Shown here in pieces: positions 37,612-48,726 of a DNA stretch of 64,000 bases (within the stretch, counting starts at the first letter, position 1; each line of letters starts with the position of its first letter). The position numbers and the translations under genes were made by a program. The stretch spans positions 1 to 64,000 of the forward strand of contig JAJDVB010000210.1 of NCBI GenBank assembly GCA_022826345.1. The letters run 5' to 3'. The notes under the pieces are model-generated. The model searched no databases and was not told where the DNA came from. It saw only the letters and a program-made list of their open reading frames with translations. This DNA comes from Alphaproteobacteria bacterium. GTDB taxonomy: Bacteria > Pseudomonadota > Alphaproteobacteria > UBA828.

Positions 37612-38061
37612 TTAGGAAGCCTGGGGCGCGCGCTCCTCGGTCGCGTCCGCCGGTGCTTCCTCGCTCGCCGTCGCCTGGGCCTGAGGCTCGGCGCTTGCCG
37701 CCCGTTCCTGCGCTCCGCCCGAGTTTTTCTCGGGCTCGACGCGCTGCTGAGGTTGCGGCTGTTGCTGTGAATGTTGAGGCTGCTGACCGTGCTGGCGTTG
37801 CCCGCGCTGATCCCAGCCATTGGCAGCAACAACGCGGTAATAATGCTCGGCGTGCTGGAAGAAATTTTCGGCGCCGATTCGGTCTCCCGACGAGAGCGCA
37901 TCTTGCGCCAGGGCCTGGTATTTCTCGATGACCTGAAACGCGGTACCGCGGATCTTTCCTTCGGGGCCGTTGCTCTCGAAGGTCGAGCCGCGCCCGTGAA
38001 AACCAGGGCGCCTGCCGTTGCCTCTATACCCGCGCGGGCGCTTGTTGTTTGGACCCTTCAT
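37612..38061 (-). CDS. DUF4167 domain protein
   Basis: Protein of 149 residues. A basic start (NNKRPRGYRGNGRRPGFHGR) leads into the DUF4167 helix pair IRGTAFQVIEKYQALAQDAL ... DRIGAENFFQHAEHYYRVVA; the second half is a disordered Gln/Glu/Ala-rich tail. The domain is widespread and restricted mostly to alphaproteobacteria. The basic N-terminus suggests RNA or nucleic-acid binding, without proof. It is the last gene of the hisS-prfA-prmC group. Confidence 0.92.
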   Translation of the reverse strand: MKGPNNKRPRGYRGNGRRPGFHGRGSTFESNGPEGKIRGTAFQVIEKYQALAQDALSSGDRIGAENFFQHAEHYYRVVAANGWDQRGQRQHGQQPQHSQQQPQPQQRVEPEKNSGGAQERAASAEPQAQATASEEAPADATEERAPQAS

Positions 38062-38160
38062 ACGAATCGCCTTCTCACCTAACCGGCGTTCACGCGCCGC
38101 GCTCCGAGTGCGTTGCCTCCGGGCACGCTTATCAGCTTCTTTCGCTGAGAGACTCGAAGA

Positions 38161-38176
38161 GACCGCCTTAGCGGTC
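38161..38176 (-). terminator. Possible hairpin terminator or attenuator after prmC
   Basis: A 6-bp stem GACCGC / GCGGTC with a four-base loop lies 31 bp past the prmC stop, followed on the minus strand by TCTTCG. The short stem and weak T-run make it a moderate candidate. Confidence 0.35.
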
Positions 38177-38206
38177 GCGTTCCGCGAGTCCCGCGAACCC
38201 TAACCA

Positions 38207-39150
38207 TCATCGCGCAGTTTGCAACCTCTTTTTTTGCGCGCGGGTATGTTCCGGTGGCGAGATTACGGCTTCCTCAGACCAGAACCCGGTATCGCTGTCG
38301 CGGGCAAACAGCGCGCATCGCTCTATTCCAGCAAGATCGCGCCGACGGCCAATCTCCACGAGACCGGCAGCGGCAAATAGCGACCCCACTTCGTCCGCCA
38401 TTCCGGAGCCGAGCTCGATTACGGCCAACCCTCTTGGCGCCAAGAGTTGCGCAACTTGAGGCGCGAGAAGACGGTAACTCGCGTACGCGTCTTCCCCGCC
38501 ATCGAGTGCCGCTCTCGGCTCATGGCAAACGATCTCCGGCGCAAGCGATGCCAGTTGCAACTCTGAAACGTACGGCGGGTTGCTCACCACGATATCGAAG
38601 CGCGCGGCGAGTGGTGCGCCCCAATCGGCAACGGCGAAGGAGGCCCGTTCGCAGAGACCGTGACGCTTCGCGTTGGCCCGCGCCAGCGAGACGGCAGCGG
38701 CGCTGACATCGGTGCCGAAACCGATTGCGCCGGGAAGCTCGCTGAGGAGCGCGACCAGCAGGCAGCCTGAGCCGGTGCCGAGGTCGAGCAGGCGCGGGCG
38801 GGCCGGGAGCCGCACCGCGCGCGCCAGCACCGCCTCCACCAGAGTCTCGCTCTCCGGCCGCGGCACCAGCGCGGAACGGTCGACCGCGAAGTCGAGGCTC
38901 CAGAACTCGCGCCTGCCGGTGAGATAGGCGATCGGCTCGCGCGCCACGCGGCGCCGGACAAGCGCCGTCAGCCGCCGGGCCTCTTCCTCGCCGAGCGGTA
39001 GGCGGTCTTCGGCGAGCAGGGCTTCGGGCGTGAGCCCCAGCGCGTGTTGCATCAGCAGGCGGGCATCGCGGCGTGGCGCATCGACGCCTGCTGCGCGCAA
39101 CATCTCGGTAGCAGCGCCGAGCGCCTCCGCCCGGCTCGCCGTAGCCCCAC

Positions 39151-39154
<4 letters not shown>
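38207..39154 (-). CDS. prmC: Peptide chain release factor N5-glutamine methyltransferase
   Basis: Methylates the glutamine of the GGQ motif in release factors. Protein of 315 residues with a GTG start that overlaps the prfA stop (GTGA). An N-terminal helical domain ([40 protein letters not shown]) leads into the class I methyltransferase: [16 protein letters not shown] and the catalytic NPPY in [13 protein letters not shown]. The last 30 residues ([18 protein letters not shown]) are a basic extension. Confidence 0.96.
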
Positions 39155-40235
<1,081 letters not shown>

Positions 40236-40239
<4 letters not shown>

Positions 40240-41501
40240 CGACCGGGCGCGTAGCGGGCGAGGTGCGTACCGAGCTCGGCCTCCAGCGCCTCGACCTGCT
40301 CGCCGCTGTCGAGATCGCGGACCGTCGCCACGCCGCGCTCCATCTCGTCGTCGCCCAGGATGACCGCCGCCGCGGCATTCGCTTGATCGGCCCGCTTGAG
40401 CCGTTTCGAGAGCGAGCCGCGATAGGTCAGCTCCACCGCGAAGCCCTCGTGGCGGAGGCGCTGTGCCAGTCCGAGTGCCGCGGCCTCGGCGCGTGGGCCG
40501 AGGGGCACGATGGCGATGGGCCGGGGTGCCGTCGTCACCTCGCCCACTACCTCTTCCACCAGGGCAGCAAGCCGCTCGATACCGCCAGCCCAGCCGACTC
40601 CGGGCGTGGGCGGCCCGCCCATCGTCTCCACCAGACTGTCGTATCGCCCGCCGGCGAGGACGGCGCCCTGGGCGCCCAGCGCCTCGGTCGTGAACTCGAA
40701 GGCCGTGTGGCAGTAGTAGTCCAGGCCACGCACGAGGCGGGGGTTGCGGGTGAAGGCGATTCCGAGCCCGCTGAGGCCCTCGCAAACGCCATCGAAGAAC
40801 GCTGCGGCCTCCGCACTCAGGTGCGCGTCGATCGCAGGTGCGTCGGCCAGCACGGCCTTATCGCCCTTGTCCTTGGAATCGAGGACGCGCAGCGGATTAC
40901 GCCGGAGCCGCTGCCGGCTCTCCTCCGACAACGAGTCCTCGTGAGTCTCAAGGTAGGCAACGAGTGCCGCCTGGTAGGCGCGTCGGCTGGCCTCGTCGGC
41001 GAGCGTGTTGATCTCCAGTGTGACCCGGTCGAGCACGCCGAGCGCCTCAAGCAGGTGCGCGCCGAGCGCAATCACCTCGATGTCAGCGAGCGGCTCGGGA
41101 GCGCCGATCAACTCGACACCGATCTGATGGAATTGGCGCAGCCGGCCCTTCTGCGGCCGTTCGTAGCGAAACATCGGCCCGGCGTAGAAGCACTTGAACG
41201 GCCGGCGCTCGCCGAAGGTGCCGCCGATCACCGCGCGCGCGACACCCGCCGTGTTCTCCGGCCGGAGCGTGATCTCTGCCCCGCTGCGGTCGGTGAAGGT
41301 GTACATCTCCTTGGTCACGATGTCGGAGGTATCGCCGAGAGTACGCCGGAACACGTCGCTGAACTCGAAGATCGGCGTCGCCACCTCGGCGAACCCGTAG
41401 CGGGCGGCAAGCGTGCGCGCCTGCTCGATGACGTGGCGGTGGCGGCGCATTTCGCCCGCCGCGAGGTCGTGCGTTCCACGAACCGGCTGAATTCTACGCA
41501 C
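40236..41501 (-). CDS. hisS: Histidine--tRNA ligase
   Basis: Protein of 421 residues with class II synthetase motifs: motif 1 near [17 protein letters not shown], motif 2 in [20 protein letters not shown], the HisRS-specific [15 protein letters not shown], and motif 3 at [13 protein letters not shown]. The anticodon-binding domain occupies about 325-415. It leads the tightly overlapping hisS-prfA-prmC operon and follows rodZ at 105 bp. Confidence 0.97.
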
Positions 41502-41606
41502 TGTCTGGGTTCCCGAACGGTGCCGGTGCTGCTCCCGGCGTGACGGTGGCGAGTTTAGTGACTCGTTTCGGCTGTCGCGGCAAGCGGCAGGTGCCGCCCC
41601 GCGCGC

Positions 41607-43181
41607 CTACCCACCGATGGCGGTGCCGGCCAGGAGGCGATCCGGGTCGAGGGCAATATTCCGAATGACCACACCGAGCGGACCGAGTGCCGGCGCCGGG
41701 GCGCTATCGACCTGAATCTCAAGTCCACCGGCGTTGCCGGTTACCATCACGAGGCCGGGCCTGTCGGGCACGCGGTACGTATCGCCCGCGTGCAGGATCC
41801 GCGTCAGCAGCAGCTCATTGTCCGGTCCCTGGACCTGCACCCAGCTATCGTCGATCGCCGTGATCACCACGCGAGCATCCAGGTTGCTTCGCCCGTAGAC
41901 CTTGGGAACGTAACCGGTATCCACCGGCAGTTCGGGCTCCGCCGCCGCAGGGGCCGCAGGCGGGGCGGTCTGCTCCGGCGCTGCCTCGGTTGTCGGCTCT
42001 GGCGATGCAGGCTCGAGCGCCGCGGTCACGATGACATCGGCAGCGTCAGCGTCGCTGGTCGACGCGCCGTCGCCTGCAACGGCTTCGTCGGTGCCGGTCG
42101 CGGGGCTGCTCGTCCCACCGGTGGCGACGATCGCGAGATCAAGCGGGGCCGCGATCGGCGTACCCCGATCGGGCGTTTCCGCCGGCGCGACGGCCGGCTC
42201 GCTCGGCGCGGCCACCTCGGCCACCGGAGCAGGCTCGGTCTGCGCTGTCGGCTCAGGCGCCGCTTCGACCGTGGCAGGTGACAGCGGGGCCTGTGCGTCC
42301 TCCGGCTGCGACCCCTGAAGCGCGGCCACCTCCGTCGCCTCCGCCGGCCCGGCCTCGTCCCACACCTCGGCCGCCGGGATGAGATCCGCCGAGGCGACCT
42401 CCGTCGCGTCGGGGACCGCCGGAGCGGGATCTACCGTTACAGGCTCTTCCTGCCGTATCGCGGAGGGAGCGGGAGGCGGCTCGACCGTCGCCGTCGATAC
42501 AGGTTCTGCCGGCGCAGGCGTCGCCTCTTCTGCAACAACCGCTTCGGCGGTCGCGGCAGCCGTCTCCGTGGCGGGTTCGGCCGCAGGTGTAGTATCGGCC
42601 GTAGCAGTCGCCGTCTGGCTCGCGGCGACCGTCTCCTCGGTAGCGACGGTCTCACTCAGGCCCACCGCCTCGGTCAGCCGGGTCGAAACGTCGTCGACGA
42701 GGTCGGTCGCAATCTGTCCACCGGTCGACTGATACTGCCAGCCGCCGTAGGCGAGGCCCGCCAGCACCAGTACGAGGAGGATGAGCCAGAATTTGGGTTT
42801 GGGGCTGCTGTCGGTGGGCGACGGAAAAGCCAGCCTCTGCTCGCTCTTTTCGAGCCCTTGCTCGCGCTTGAAAGCGTCTACGATCTCGTCTGGATCGAGC
42901 CCGAGAAAGCCCGAATAGCTGCGCAAGAACCCTATTGTATAGGTCGTGCCGGGGATTTGGTCGAAGCGACCTTCCTCAAGCGCTTCAAGATAGTGCTCCT
43001 GAATGCGCAATACATGAGCGGCGTCGGCCACGCTGTAGCCGCCCCTGGTACGCGCTTCCCGCAGCTCTTCGCAAAAGCTCGGGAGGGCATGTGGGTCGTC
43101 GCGGCCCGTCTCGTGAACGAGTCGCGGCCCGGCCGGATCAGGCTCGGCTGCCTCGAACGGCACCCGCAGAGGTTCCTTCAT
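41607..43181 (-). CDS. rodZ: RodZ-like helix-turn-helix membrane protein
   Basis: Protein of 524 residues. A cytoplasmic HTH_25 domain (about 33-105: SFCEELREARTRGGYSVADA ... LRSYSGFLGLDPDEIVDAFK) is followed by a single transmembrane helix (131-148, FWLILLVLVLAGLAYGGW), a 240-residue Thr/Ala/Pro/Glu-rich periplasmic linker, and a C-terminal DUF4115 domain (about 435-520, ITAIDDSWVQVQGPDN). RodZ links the MreB cytoskeleton to cell-wall synthesis. The linker is longer than in E. coli RodZ (total 337). Confidence 0.92.
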   Translation of the reverse strand: MKEPLRVPFEAAEPDPAGPRLVHETGRDDPHALPSFCEELREARTRGGYSVADAAHVLRIQEHYLEALEEGRFDQIPGTTYTIGFLRSYSGFLGLDPDEIVDAFKREQGLEKSEQRLAFPSPTDSSPKPKFWLILLVLVLAGLAYGGWQYQSTGGQIATDLVDDVSTRLTEAVGLSETVATEETVAASQTATATADTTPAAEPATETAAATAEAVVAEEATPAPAEPVSTATVEPPPAPSAIRQEEPVTVDPAPAVPDATEVASADLIPAAEVWDEAGPAEATEVAALQGSQPEDAQAPLSPATVEAAPEPTAQTEPAPVAEVAAPSEPAVAPAETPDRGTPIAAPLDLAIVATGGTSSPATGTDEAVAGDGASTSDADAADVIVTAALEPASPEPTTEAAPEQTAPPAAPAAAEPELPVDTGYVPKVYGRSNLDARVVITAIDDSWVQVQGPDNELLLTRILHAGDTYRVPDRPGLVMVTGNAGGLEIQVDSAPAPALGPLGVVIRNIALDPDRLLAGTAIGG

Positions 43182-43432
43182 AACTCGCGTCCCGCAACAG
43201 CGAGCACGAACACCACCCTCCCAGCCGGCGTTGCGCGCTCAGGCACCCGTTTGCGAACGTCCAAACCGCTCCATGTTGTGTTCGCGTCACCGCCTCATTT
43301 CGCCAGTTATATTTCTGACGCTAGAAGACTGCGACCCGATCAGCCGTCCCCCGTTACTAACAGCCAGACTTATGATGTTATCATCGGCTGTCATCGTGCG
43401 CAATCATAGACTTACGCATCGTAAAGCTGCTG
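43182..43432. promoter_or_regulatory. AT-richer gap upstream of rodZ
   Basis: 251 bp without coding character between the rodZ start and the stop of the FMN oxidoreductase gene. It is markedly less GC-rich at 43300-43440 than its flanks and probably carries the rodZ promoter; no clear boxes or terminator hairpin were found. Confidence 0.4.
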
Positions 43433-44524
43433 TTATGCACTGGTAGGCAGAGGACGATGCGCCGGTCGATTACCGTCAGCAAGGCCCGCGGCTCCGCGTT
43501 CGGCGCTGAGCGCGAGCGCATTTACTGCCTGATCCAACAGTTCAGCGACTATCTCGTTTGTCGACTGCTCCGCTGTCACCATGCCGACGCTTTGGCCAGC
43601 CATTAGGGAACCGTCTTCGACGTTGCCTTCGATCGCGGCCCGGCGCAGCGCGCCGGCCCAGAAGTGCTCGATGGCGAGCCGGGCCTCGCCGAGTTCCATC
43701 TCGCCCTGGCGATAGCGCGCGATGGTCTCCCGTTGAAACGCCTCGAAACGCTCGGTCGCCTTGTTGGCGACGGCGCGCACCGGAATTACGGGAAAATCGG
43801 GGTCCACCTGCACCGAGAGCCGCGCGTCGCGGGCATTCGCGCGGATCATCGCCTGCTTGAACCGCGGATGGGCGATCGATTCCGTCGCGCAGACGAAGCG
43901 GGTGCCCAACTGGCAGCCGGCCGCGCCCATTGCGAGATAGAGCGCGACAGCATCGCCCCGCCCGATGCCGCCGCCGACGAAGACCGGCACCGCGTCGAAA
44001 TGGGGCAGCACCTCCTGGGCGAGCACGTTGGTGGACACCGGTCCGATATGCCCGCCCGCCTCCATGCCTTCGATGATGAGCGCGTCGATGCCTTGCTTGG
44101 CGAGCCTGCGGGCGAGCGGCAGCGTCGATGCGAAGGCGACGACGCGGGTGCCGGCTTGCTTCAGGGTCTCGATCGTCCGCCTGGGCGGCATCCCGCCGGC
44201 CAGCACCACATGGCCGACCCGGCGCTCGACGCAGGTCGCGACGAGGGCGTCGAGCTCCGGGTGCATGACGATGATATTGACCCCGAAGGGCTTGTCGCAG
44301 CGCTCGTAGACCCCGTCGATCTCCGCCGCAAGCTCATCCGGTAAGAGCGAGCCGCAGGCCACCACGCCGAAGCCGCCGGCGTTGGAGATGGCGGCCACCA
44401 GGTTCCGCTCGGAGACCCACGACATCGCCCCGCCCATGAGCGCGTATCGGGTGCCGAGGAACGCCCGACCCCGCGCCCAGTAGGCATCGAGCCGCTGGAG
44501 CGCGCTCTCACGCGCTTCAGTCAT
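43433..44524 (-). CDS. NAD(P)H-dependent flavin oxidoreductase / nitronate monooxygenase family
   Basis: TIM-barrel FMN enzyme of 363 residues. Seen: RYALMGGAMSWVSERNLVAA, SNAGGFGVVACGSLL, a phosphate-binding IIEGMEAGGHIGPVST and the GGIGRGDAVALYLAMGAAGC loop. The family includes 2-nitropropane dioxygenases and FabK enoyl-ACP reductases; the AGGHIGP motif fits both, so the substrate is open. It follows lysC by 36 bp on the same strand. Confidence 0.88.
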   Translation of the reverse strand: MTEARESALQRLDAYWARGRAFLGTRYALMGGAMSWVSERNLVAAISNAGGFGVVACGSLLPDELAAEIDGVYERCDKPFGVNIIVMHPELDALVATCVERRVGHVVLAGGMPPRRTIETLKQAGTRVVAFASTLPLARRLAKQGIDALIIEGMEAGGHIGPVSTNVLAQEVLPHFDAVPVFVGGGIGRGDAVALYLAMGAAGCQLGTRFVCATESIAHPRFKQAMIRANARDARLSVQVDPDFPVIPVRAVANKATERFEAFQRETIARYRQGEMELGEARLAIEHFWAGALRRAAIEGNVEDGSLMAGQSVGMVTAEQSTNEIVAELLDQAVNALALSAERGAAGLADGNRPAHRPLPTSA

Positions 44525-44560
44525 GGTCCGCCCGCGACGGTTCCCGCGCGGGTGATCGCC

Positions 44561-45784
44561 TCAGGGCTCACGGTCGTCCAGTCCGTAGGCCGCGTGGAGA
44601 GCGCGTACGGCAAGCTCGGTATAGTCTTCGGAGACCAGCACGCTGATCTTGATCTCCGAGGTCGAGATCACCTGGATGTTGATGCCTTTCTCGGCCAGCG
44701 CCGCGAACATCGTCTGTGCCACCCCGGCATGGCTGCGCATGCCGACGCCGATCACCGAGACCTTGACCACGCCCTGGTCTGCCACCAGCCGCTCGTAGGC
44801 GACCACGCTCCGCGCCTCTTCCAGGATGGCTATCGAGCGGTCCAGATCGGCCTCCGTCACCGTGAAGGTGAGGTCGGTCGTGCCGTCGGCAGAGATGTTC
44901 TGCACGATCATGTCGACGTTGACGTTGCCGTCCGCCAACGGCCCAAAAATGCTCGCCGCAACCCCGGGGCGGTCGGCGACGCCCATCACCGTGATCTTGG
45001 CCTCGTCCCTGCTGTAGGCGATCCCGCTGACCCGCTCCTGTTCCACGATGTCGTCCTCATCGACCACGAATGTTCCGGGGGTATTGGTGAAGCTGGAAGC
45101 AACCTGAAGCGGCACCTGGTGCTTCATCGCCATCTCGACGGCGCGAATCTGTAAGACCTTGGCACCGAGGGAGGCGAGCTCCAGCATCTCCTCGTAGGTG
45201 ATCTTAGTCAGCTTGCGCGCCGTCGCAACGATGCGCGGATCGGCGGTGAATACGCCCTCCACGTCGGTAAAGATGTCGCAGCGGTCCGCGCCCAGCGCCG
45301 CCGCGAGGGCAACCGCCGAGGTATCCGTGCCGCCCCGGCCGAGGGTCGTGATCCGCCCGAGCGGGCCCAGGCCCTGGAAGCCCGCGACCACCGGCACCTC
45401 GCGTCTGCCGAGCCGCTTATGCAACTCCTCCGTCTCGATCCCCTCGATCCTGGCGCGCCCGTGTCCGCCGTCGGTGTGGATCGGGATTTGCCAGCCCAGC
45501 CACGAGCGTGCCGTGACCCCGCGGCTCTGCAGCGCAAGCGCCAGCAGACCGGCGGTGATCTGCTCGCCTGCCGCAGCGACGGTGTCGTATTCACGCGCGT
45601 CGTGGAGAGGTGCCGCGGCCCGGACCCAGGAAACCAACTGATCGGTAGTGCCGGCCATGGCGGAGACCACGACCGCGATCTCATCGCCGGCATCGAATGC
45701 TGCCTTCACCCGGTCGGCGACGGCGTTGATGCGGTCGAGGTCGGCCAGCGACGTGCCGCCGTATTTGTGAACGATGAGTGCCAT
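44561..45784 (-). CDS. lysC: Aspartate kinase
   Basis: First step of the aspartate family (Lys, Met, Thr). Protein of 407 residues starting at the ATG at 45784; the frame upstream crosses the ubiG gene on the other strand and is not real. N-terminal LIVHKYGGTSLADLDRI is the ATP-binding signature; TLGRGGTDTSAVALAAAL and YTDVEGV-like FTDVEGVFTADPRIV follow; two ACT domains fill the last 150 residues (feedback regulation by lysine/threonine). Confidence 0.96.
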   Translation of the reverse strand: MALIVHKYGGTSLADLDRINAVADRVKAAFDAGDEIAVVVSAMAGTTDQLVSWVRAAAPLHDAREYDTVAAAGEQITAGLLALALQSRGVTARSWLGWQIPIHTDGGHGRARIEGIETEELHKRLGRREVPVVAGFQGLGPLGRITTLGRGGTDTSAVALAAALGADRCDIFTDVEGVFTADPRIVATARKLTKITYEEMLELASLGAKVLQIRAVEMAMKHQVPLQVASSFTNTPGTFVVDEDDIVEQERVSGIAYSRDEAKITVMGVADRPGVAASIFGPLADGNVNVDMIVQNISADGTTDLTFTVTEADLDRSIAILEEARSVVAYERLVADQGVVKVSVIGVGMRSHAGVAQTMFAALAEKGINIQVISTSEIKISVLVSEDYTELAVRALHAAYGLDDREP

Positions 45785-45900
45785 CGGGTGGGCCGCGTCT
45801 GCGTCGGGGAAGCGACGCTTGCCGGTCGTGGAGACGGCCCTACATACTGGCTCGGCTTTGGCCGCGCAAGCGGGCGGCCTGGTGGAAAGGAAAGACGACG

Positions 45901-46737
45901 ATGGCCGGGAACGGGCGAGAACGGGAGCCGCAGGAGGCCCCAAAGGGGGCAGAGGCGCTCCGTGCCGCGGCGGCCGAGCCCGCCACCGACCCCAGCGTCG
46001 ATCCGGCTGAGATCGAGCGCTTCGCCGCGCTCGCCGAGCGTTGGTGGGACCGCCACGGCGCCTTCCGCGCGCTCCACGCGCTGAACCCGGTCCGAATCGC
46101 CTACGTGCGGGACGCGCTCGTGGCCGACGCCCCTCCCGCCGCGCGAACCGACGCAGCAGCGGCACTCAAGCCGCTGGCCGGCCTCAGGCTTCTCGATGTC
46201 GGCTGCGGCGGCGGCCTGATGGCCGAGCCCCTCTGTCGGCTGGGCGCGGACGTGGTCGCCATTGATGCGGCGGAGGCCAACGTCTGCGCGGCCCACCATC
46301 ACGCCGAGGAACAGGGGCTCGCCATTGACTACCGCCACGCCACGGCGGAGGCGCTGGCGGCGGACGGCGAGCGGTTCGACGCCGTGCTGGCGCTCGAAAT
46401 CGTCGAGCATGTGGCCGATCTCGACGCCTTCGCCGAGGCCTGCGCGAGCCTGGTCAGGCCCGGCGGGACGTTCGTCGTGGCGACGCTCAACCGCACGCTT
46501 GCGGCCTATGCGCTCGCCATCGTCGCGGCAGAGCGGATTCTGGGTTGGCTACCGGCCGGCAGCCACGACTGGTCGCGCTTCGTCCGCCCGGCCGAGATGG
46601 TGCGCCTGCTGCGCCGCCAGGGCCTCGCGGTCGCAGACATGAGGGGGATGGTCTACGACCCGCTCGCCGGCGGCTGGACGACGAGCCCCAATCTCGCGGT
46701 GAACTATATCGTCCACGCCCGCAAGCCCGGCGCCTGA
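45901..46737 (+). CDS. ubiG: Ubiquinone biosynthesis O-methyltransferase
   Basis: Protein of 278 residues from the ATG at 45901, preceded by AAAGGAAAGACGACG. The sequence FAALAERWWDRHGAFRALHALNP is the UbiG N-terminal signature; the SAM motif is LLDVGCGGGLMAEPL; the C-terminal GMVYDPLAGGWTTSPNLAVNY is also diagnostic. It makes two O-methylations in ubiquinone synthesis. It is divergent from lysC, the common alphaproteobacterial arrangement. Confidence 0.97.
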   Translation: MAGNGREREPQEAPKGAEALRAAAAEPATDPSVDPAEIERFAALAERWWDRHGAFRALHALNPVRIAYVRDALVADAPPAARTDAAAALKPLAGLRLLDVGCGGGLMAEPLCRLGADVVAIDAAEANVCAAHHHAEEQGLAIDYRHATAEALAADGERFDAVLALEIVEHVADLDAFAEACASLVRPGGTFVVATLNRTLAAYALAIVAAERILGWLPAGSHDWSRFVRPAEMVRLLRRQGLAVADMRGMVYDPLAGGWTTSPNLAVNYIVHARKPGA

Positions 46738-46761
46738 GCGACGGCGGCGGGCGCCCCGCAG

Positions 46762-47217
46762 CTATGCGTCGTGGCGGGGAACCCAGGGGACCTCGCCGAC
46801 CTCGATCCCCTCGTCGGCGAGCTCGCCGACTTCTTCCTTAGTGGCGTCGCCGTAAATGTTGCGGCGCTCGACCTCGCCGTAGTGAATCTTGCGCGCCTCC
46901 TCGGGGAAGCTCTCGCCCACATGATCGAAATTCTGCTCGATGTAGGAGCGCATGCGCCGCAGCGTCCCGATGGCACGGGCCATCTCCGGCGGAGTCGGCT
47001 TGCGCGCGGGCGTGGGTGCCGGCGCAGGCTCTGGCTCGCCCCTCGCCTTGTTGTTGACCGCGATGTTGGGGGCCATGGGCGCCTTCGCGACCTCGACGTC
47101 GCCGCAGTAGGGACAGGCGATTTCGCCCGCCTCCGCCTGCTGCTCGTAGGTCGCGGAGTCGGCAAAGTAGCCCTCGAACACGTGGTCCTTGCCGCACTTG
47201 AGGTCGAACACGATCAT
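46762..47217 (-). CDS. DUF1178 family protein
   Basis: Protein of 151 residues beginning MIVFDLKCGKDHVFEGYFAD and containing CPYCGDVEVAKAPMAPNIAV, a rubredoxin-like metal-binding start typical of DUF1178. The second half has the family's EARKIHYGEVERRNIYGDAT. Function unknown; consistently found in this alphaproteobacterial neighbourhood near a nitrilase-family gene. Confidence 0.92.
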   Translation of the reverse strand: MIVFDLKCGKDHVFEGYFADSATYEQQAEAGEIACPYCGDVEVAKAPMAPNIAVNNKARGEPEPAPAPTPARKPTPPEMARAIGTLRRMRSYIEQNFDHVGESFPEEARKIHYGEVERRNIYGDATKEEVGELADEGIEVGEVPWVPRHDA

Positions 47218-47303
47218 GTGGGTGCGCCCGGCTCGCTGCCACGGTCACTGCAACGTACCATAAAACCCCGGAACCATACGAAGATTCAACTGTCCTCGCC
47301 GCC

Positions 47304-47825
47304 ATGCACAGCCATCGCTCGCGCGTCCCCTCCCCCTGGATCGTCCGCCATACGGGCCTGATCGCGGAAGGCGGCCACGTGCTCGATCTCGCCTGCGGCG
47401 GCGGCCGGCACACGCGCTATCTGCGCGAGCGCGGCTTGCGGGTCACGGCCATCGACATCGACACCTCGGGCCTCGCCGACCTCGCGGACGATCCCCTGGT
47501 CGAAATCGTCGAGATGGACCTGGAGCGCCCCGGCGCCGAGCCGCTCGCAGGCCGCCGCTTCGACGCCGTGGTGGTGACGGATTATTTGTTCCGCCCGCTG
47601 CTGGCCCCGCTCGTGGATTGCCTCTTGCCGGGCGGCGTCTTCCTCTACGAGACCTTCGGCGTAGGCAACGAACGCTTCGGCCGACCGCGCAACCCGGACT
47701 ACCTGCTCCAGCGCGGCGAGCTGCTGGCGCTCGCCGAAGGGCGTCTCTCGATCGTCGCCTACGAGCACCGGGCAGTCCCGCCGCCCAACCCCAAGATCGT
47801 TCAGCACCTCTGCGGGCGGAAGTGA
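47304..47825 (+). CDS. Class I SAM-dependent methyltransferase
   Basis: Small protein of 173 residues. SAM motif I is VLDLACGGGRHTRYLRERG, acidic loop end VTAIDIDTSGL, and motif II/III region FDAVVVTDYLFRPLLAPLVD. The final part (YLLQRGELLALAEGRLSIVA ... YEHRAV) is similar to TehB-like methyltransferases. The substrate is unknown. It is convergent with the nitrilase-family gene. Confidence 0.85.
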   Translation: MHSHRSRVPSPWIVRHTGLIAEGGHVLDLACGGGRHTRYLRERGLRVTAIDIDTSGLADLADDPLVEIVEMDLERPGAEPLAGRRFDAVVVTDYLFRPLLAPLVDCLLPGGVFLYETFGVGNERFGRPRNPDYLLQRGELLALAEGRLSIVAYEHRAVPPPNPKIVQHLCGRK

Positions 47826-47835
47826 TCCTCGGGCG

Positions 47836-48695
47836 CTACCCGCTGGCGCGGCGGGGTTCCTGTTCAGAGCCGGCCGGCAGTAGGAAGTCGCGATCGTGCG
47901 CCAGAGCCGGGATGGCGGCGCGCACCTGCTCCACGCGCGCAAGCTCGAGATCGGCGGTGATGATGCCAACCCCTTCGCCGGCGTCGGCCAGCACCTCGCC
48001 CCAGGGATCGACGATCAGCGAATGGCCGTAGGTCTTGCGGTCGCCAGAGTGGCTGCCCCACATGCAGGGCGCGATGACGAAGCAGCCAGCCTCAATGGCG
48101 CGCGCGCGCATCAGAATGTGCCAGTGCGCCTCGCCGGTGTGCTTGGTGAACGCTGCCGGCACGGTGATCAGACGCGCGCCCGCGTGCGCCAGAGCCCGGT
48201 AGAGCTGCGGAAAGCGCAGGTCATAGCAGACGGTCATGCCGAGGCCGCCCCAGGGCGTCTCCGCCACCACCGCCTGCCCGCCGGGGCGGAAGGCATCGCT
48301 CTCGCGGTAGCTCTCGCCGTTGGGCAGGTCCACGTCGAACATGTGGATCTTGTCGTAGGTGGCGACGACGGTGCCCGACGGGTCCATCAGTACGGAGCGG
48401 TTGGAAATGCGGCCGTCGCCGGCGTCCGCCCCCATCGAGCCCGCAGCAGCCAGACCTCCAGCTCCTCGGCGAGCGCGCTGAAGAACCAGGCCGCCGGATG
48501 GGCGTCGAGCGGCGCGGCGCTCGCCTGCACCACCTCCGTCCGGTGCTCCATGAGCGCGACATTCTCGGGCAGCGCGATCAGCTCCGCGCCGGCGGCGCGG
48601 GCCTCGCGCACCAGGGCGCCGGCCGCCTCGAGATTGGCCTGCAGGTCCTGGCCGCTGGAGGGCTGAACGCAGGCGACCCGAACGGTTTCGGTCAT
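47836..48695 (-). pseudogene. Carbon-nitrogen hydrolase (Nit/omega-amidase type), frameshifted
   Basis: The N-terminal part starts at 48695 (TETVRVACVQPSSGQDLQAN) and runs to EELEVWLL near 48440, where the frame shifts. The rest continues in another frame from SMGADAGDGRISNRSVLMDP to 47836. One missing G in CTGCTG-CGGGCTCG would restore LLAGSMG. The catalytic triad is present across the break: Glu in ALPENVA, Lys in TYDKIHMFD and Cys in VCYDLRFPQ. Members hydrolyse deaminated glutathione or omega-amides. A sequencing error is as likely as a real inactivation. Confidence 0.85.
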
Positions 48696-48726
48696 GGTAT
48701 CCCCCAAGTCTCGGTGCAGGCCGGCA

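Noticed and set aside
41607..43181. Thr/Ala/Pro-rich region of the RodZ-like protein as a frameshift artefact
   Set aside because: The linker is flanked in the same frame by the HTH, the membrane helix and the DUF4115 domain, which fits a natural disordered periplasmic linker.
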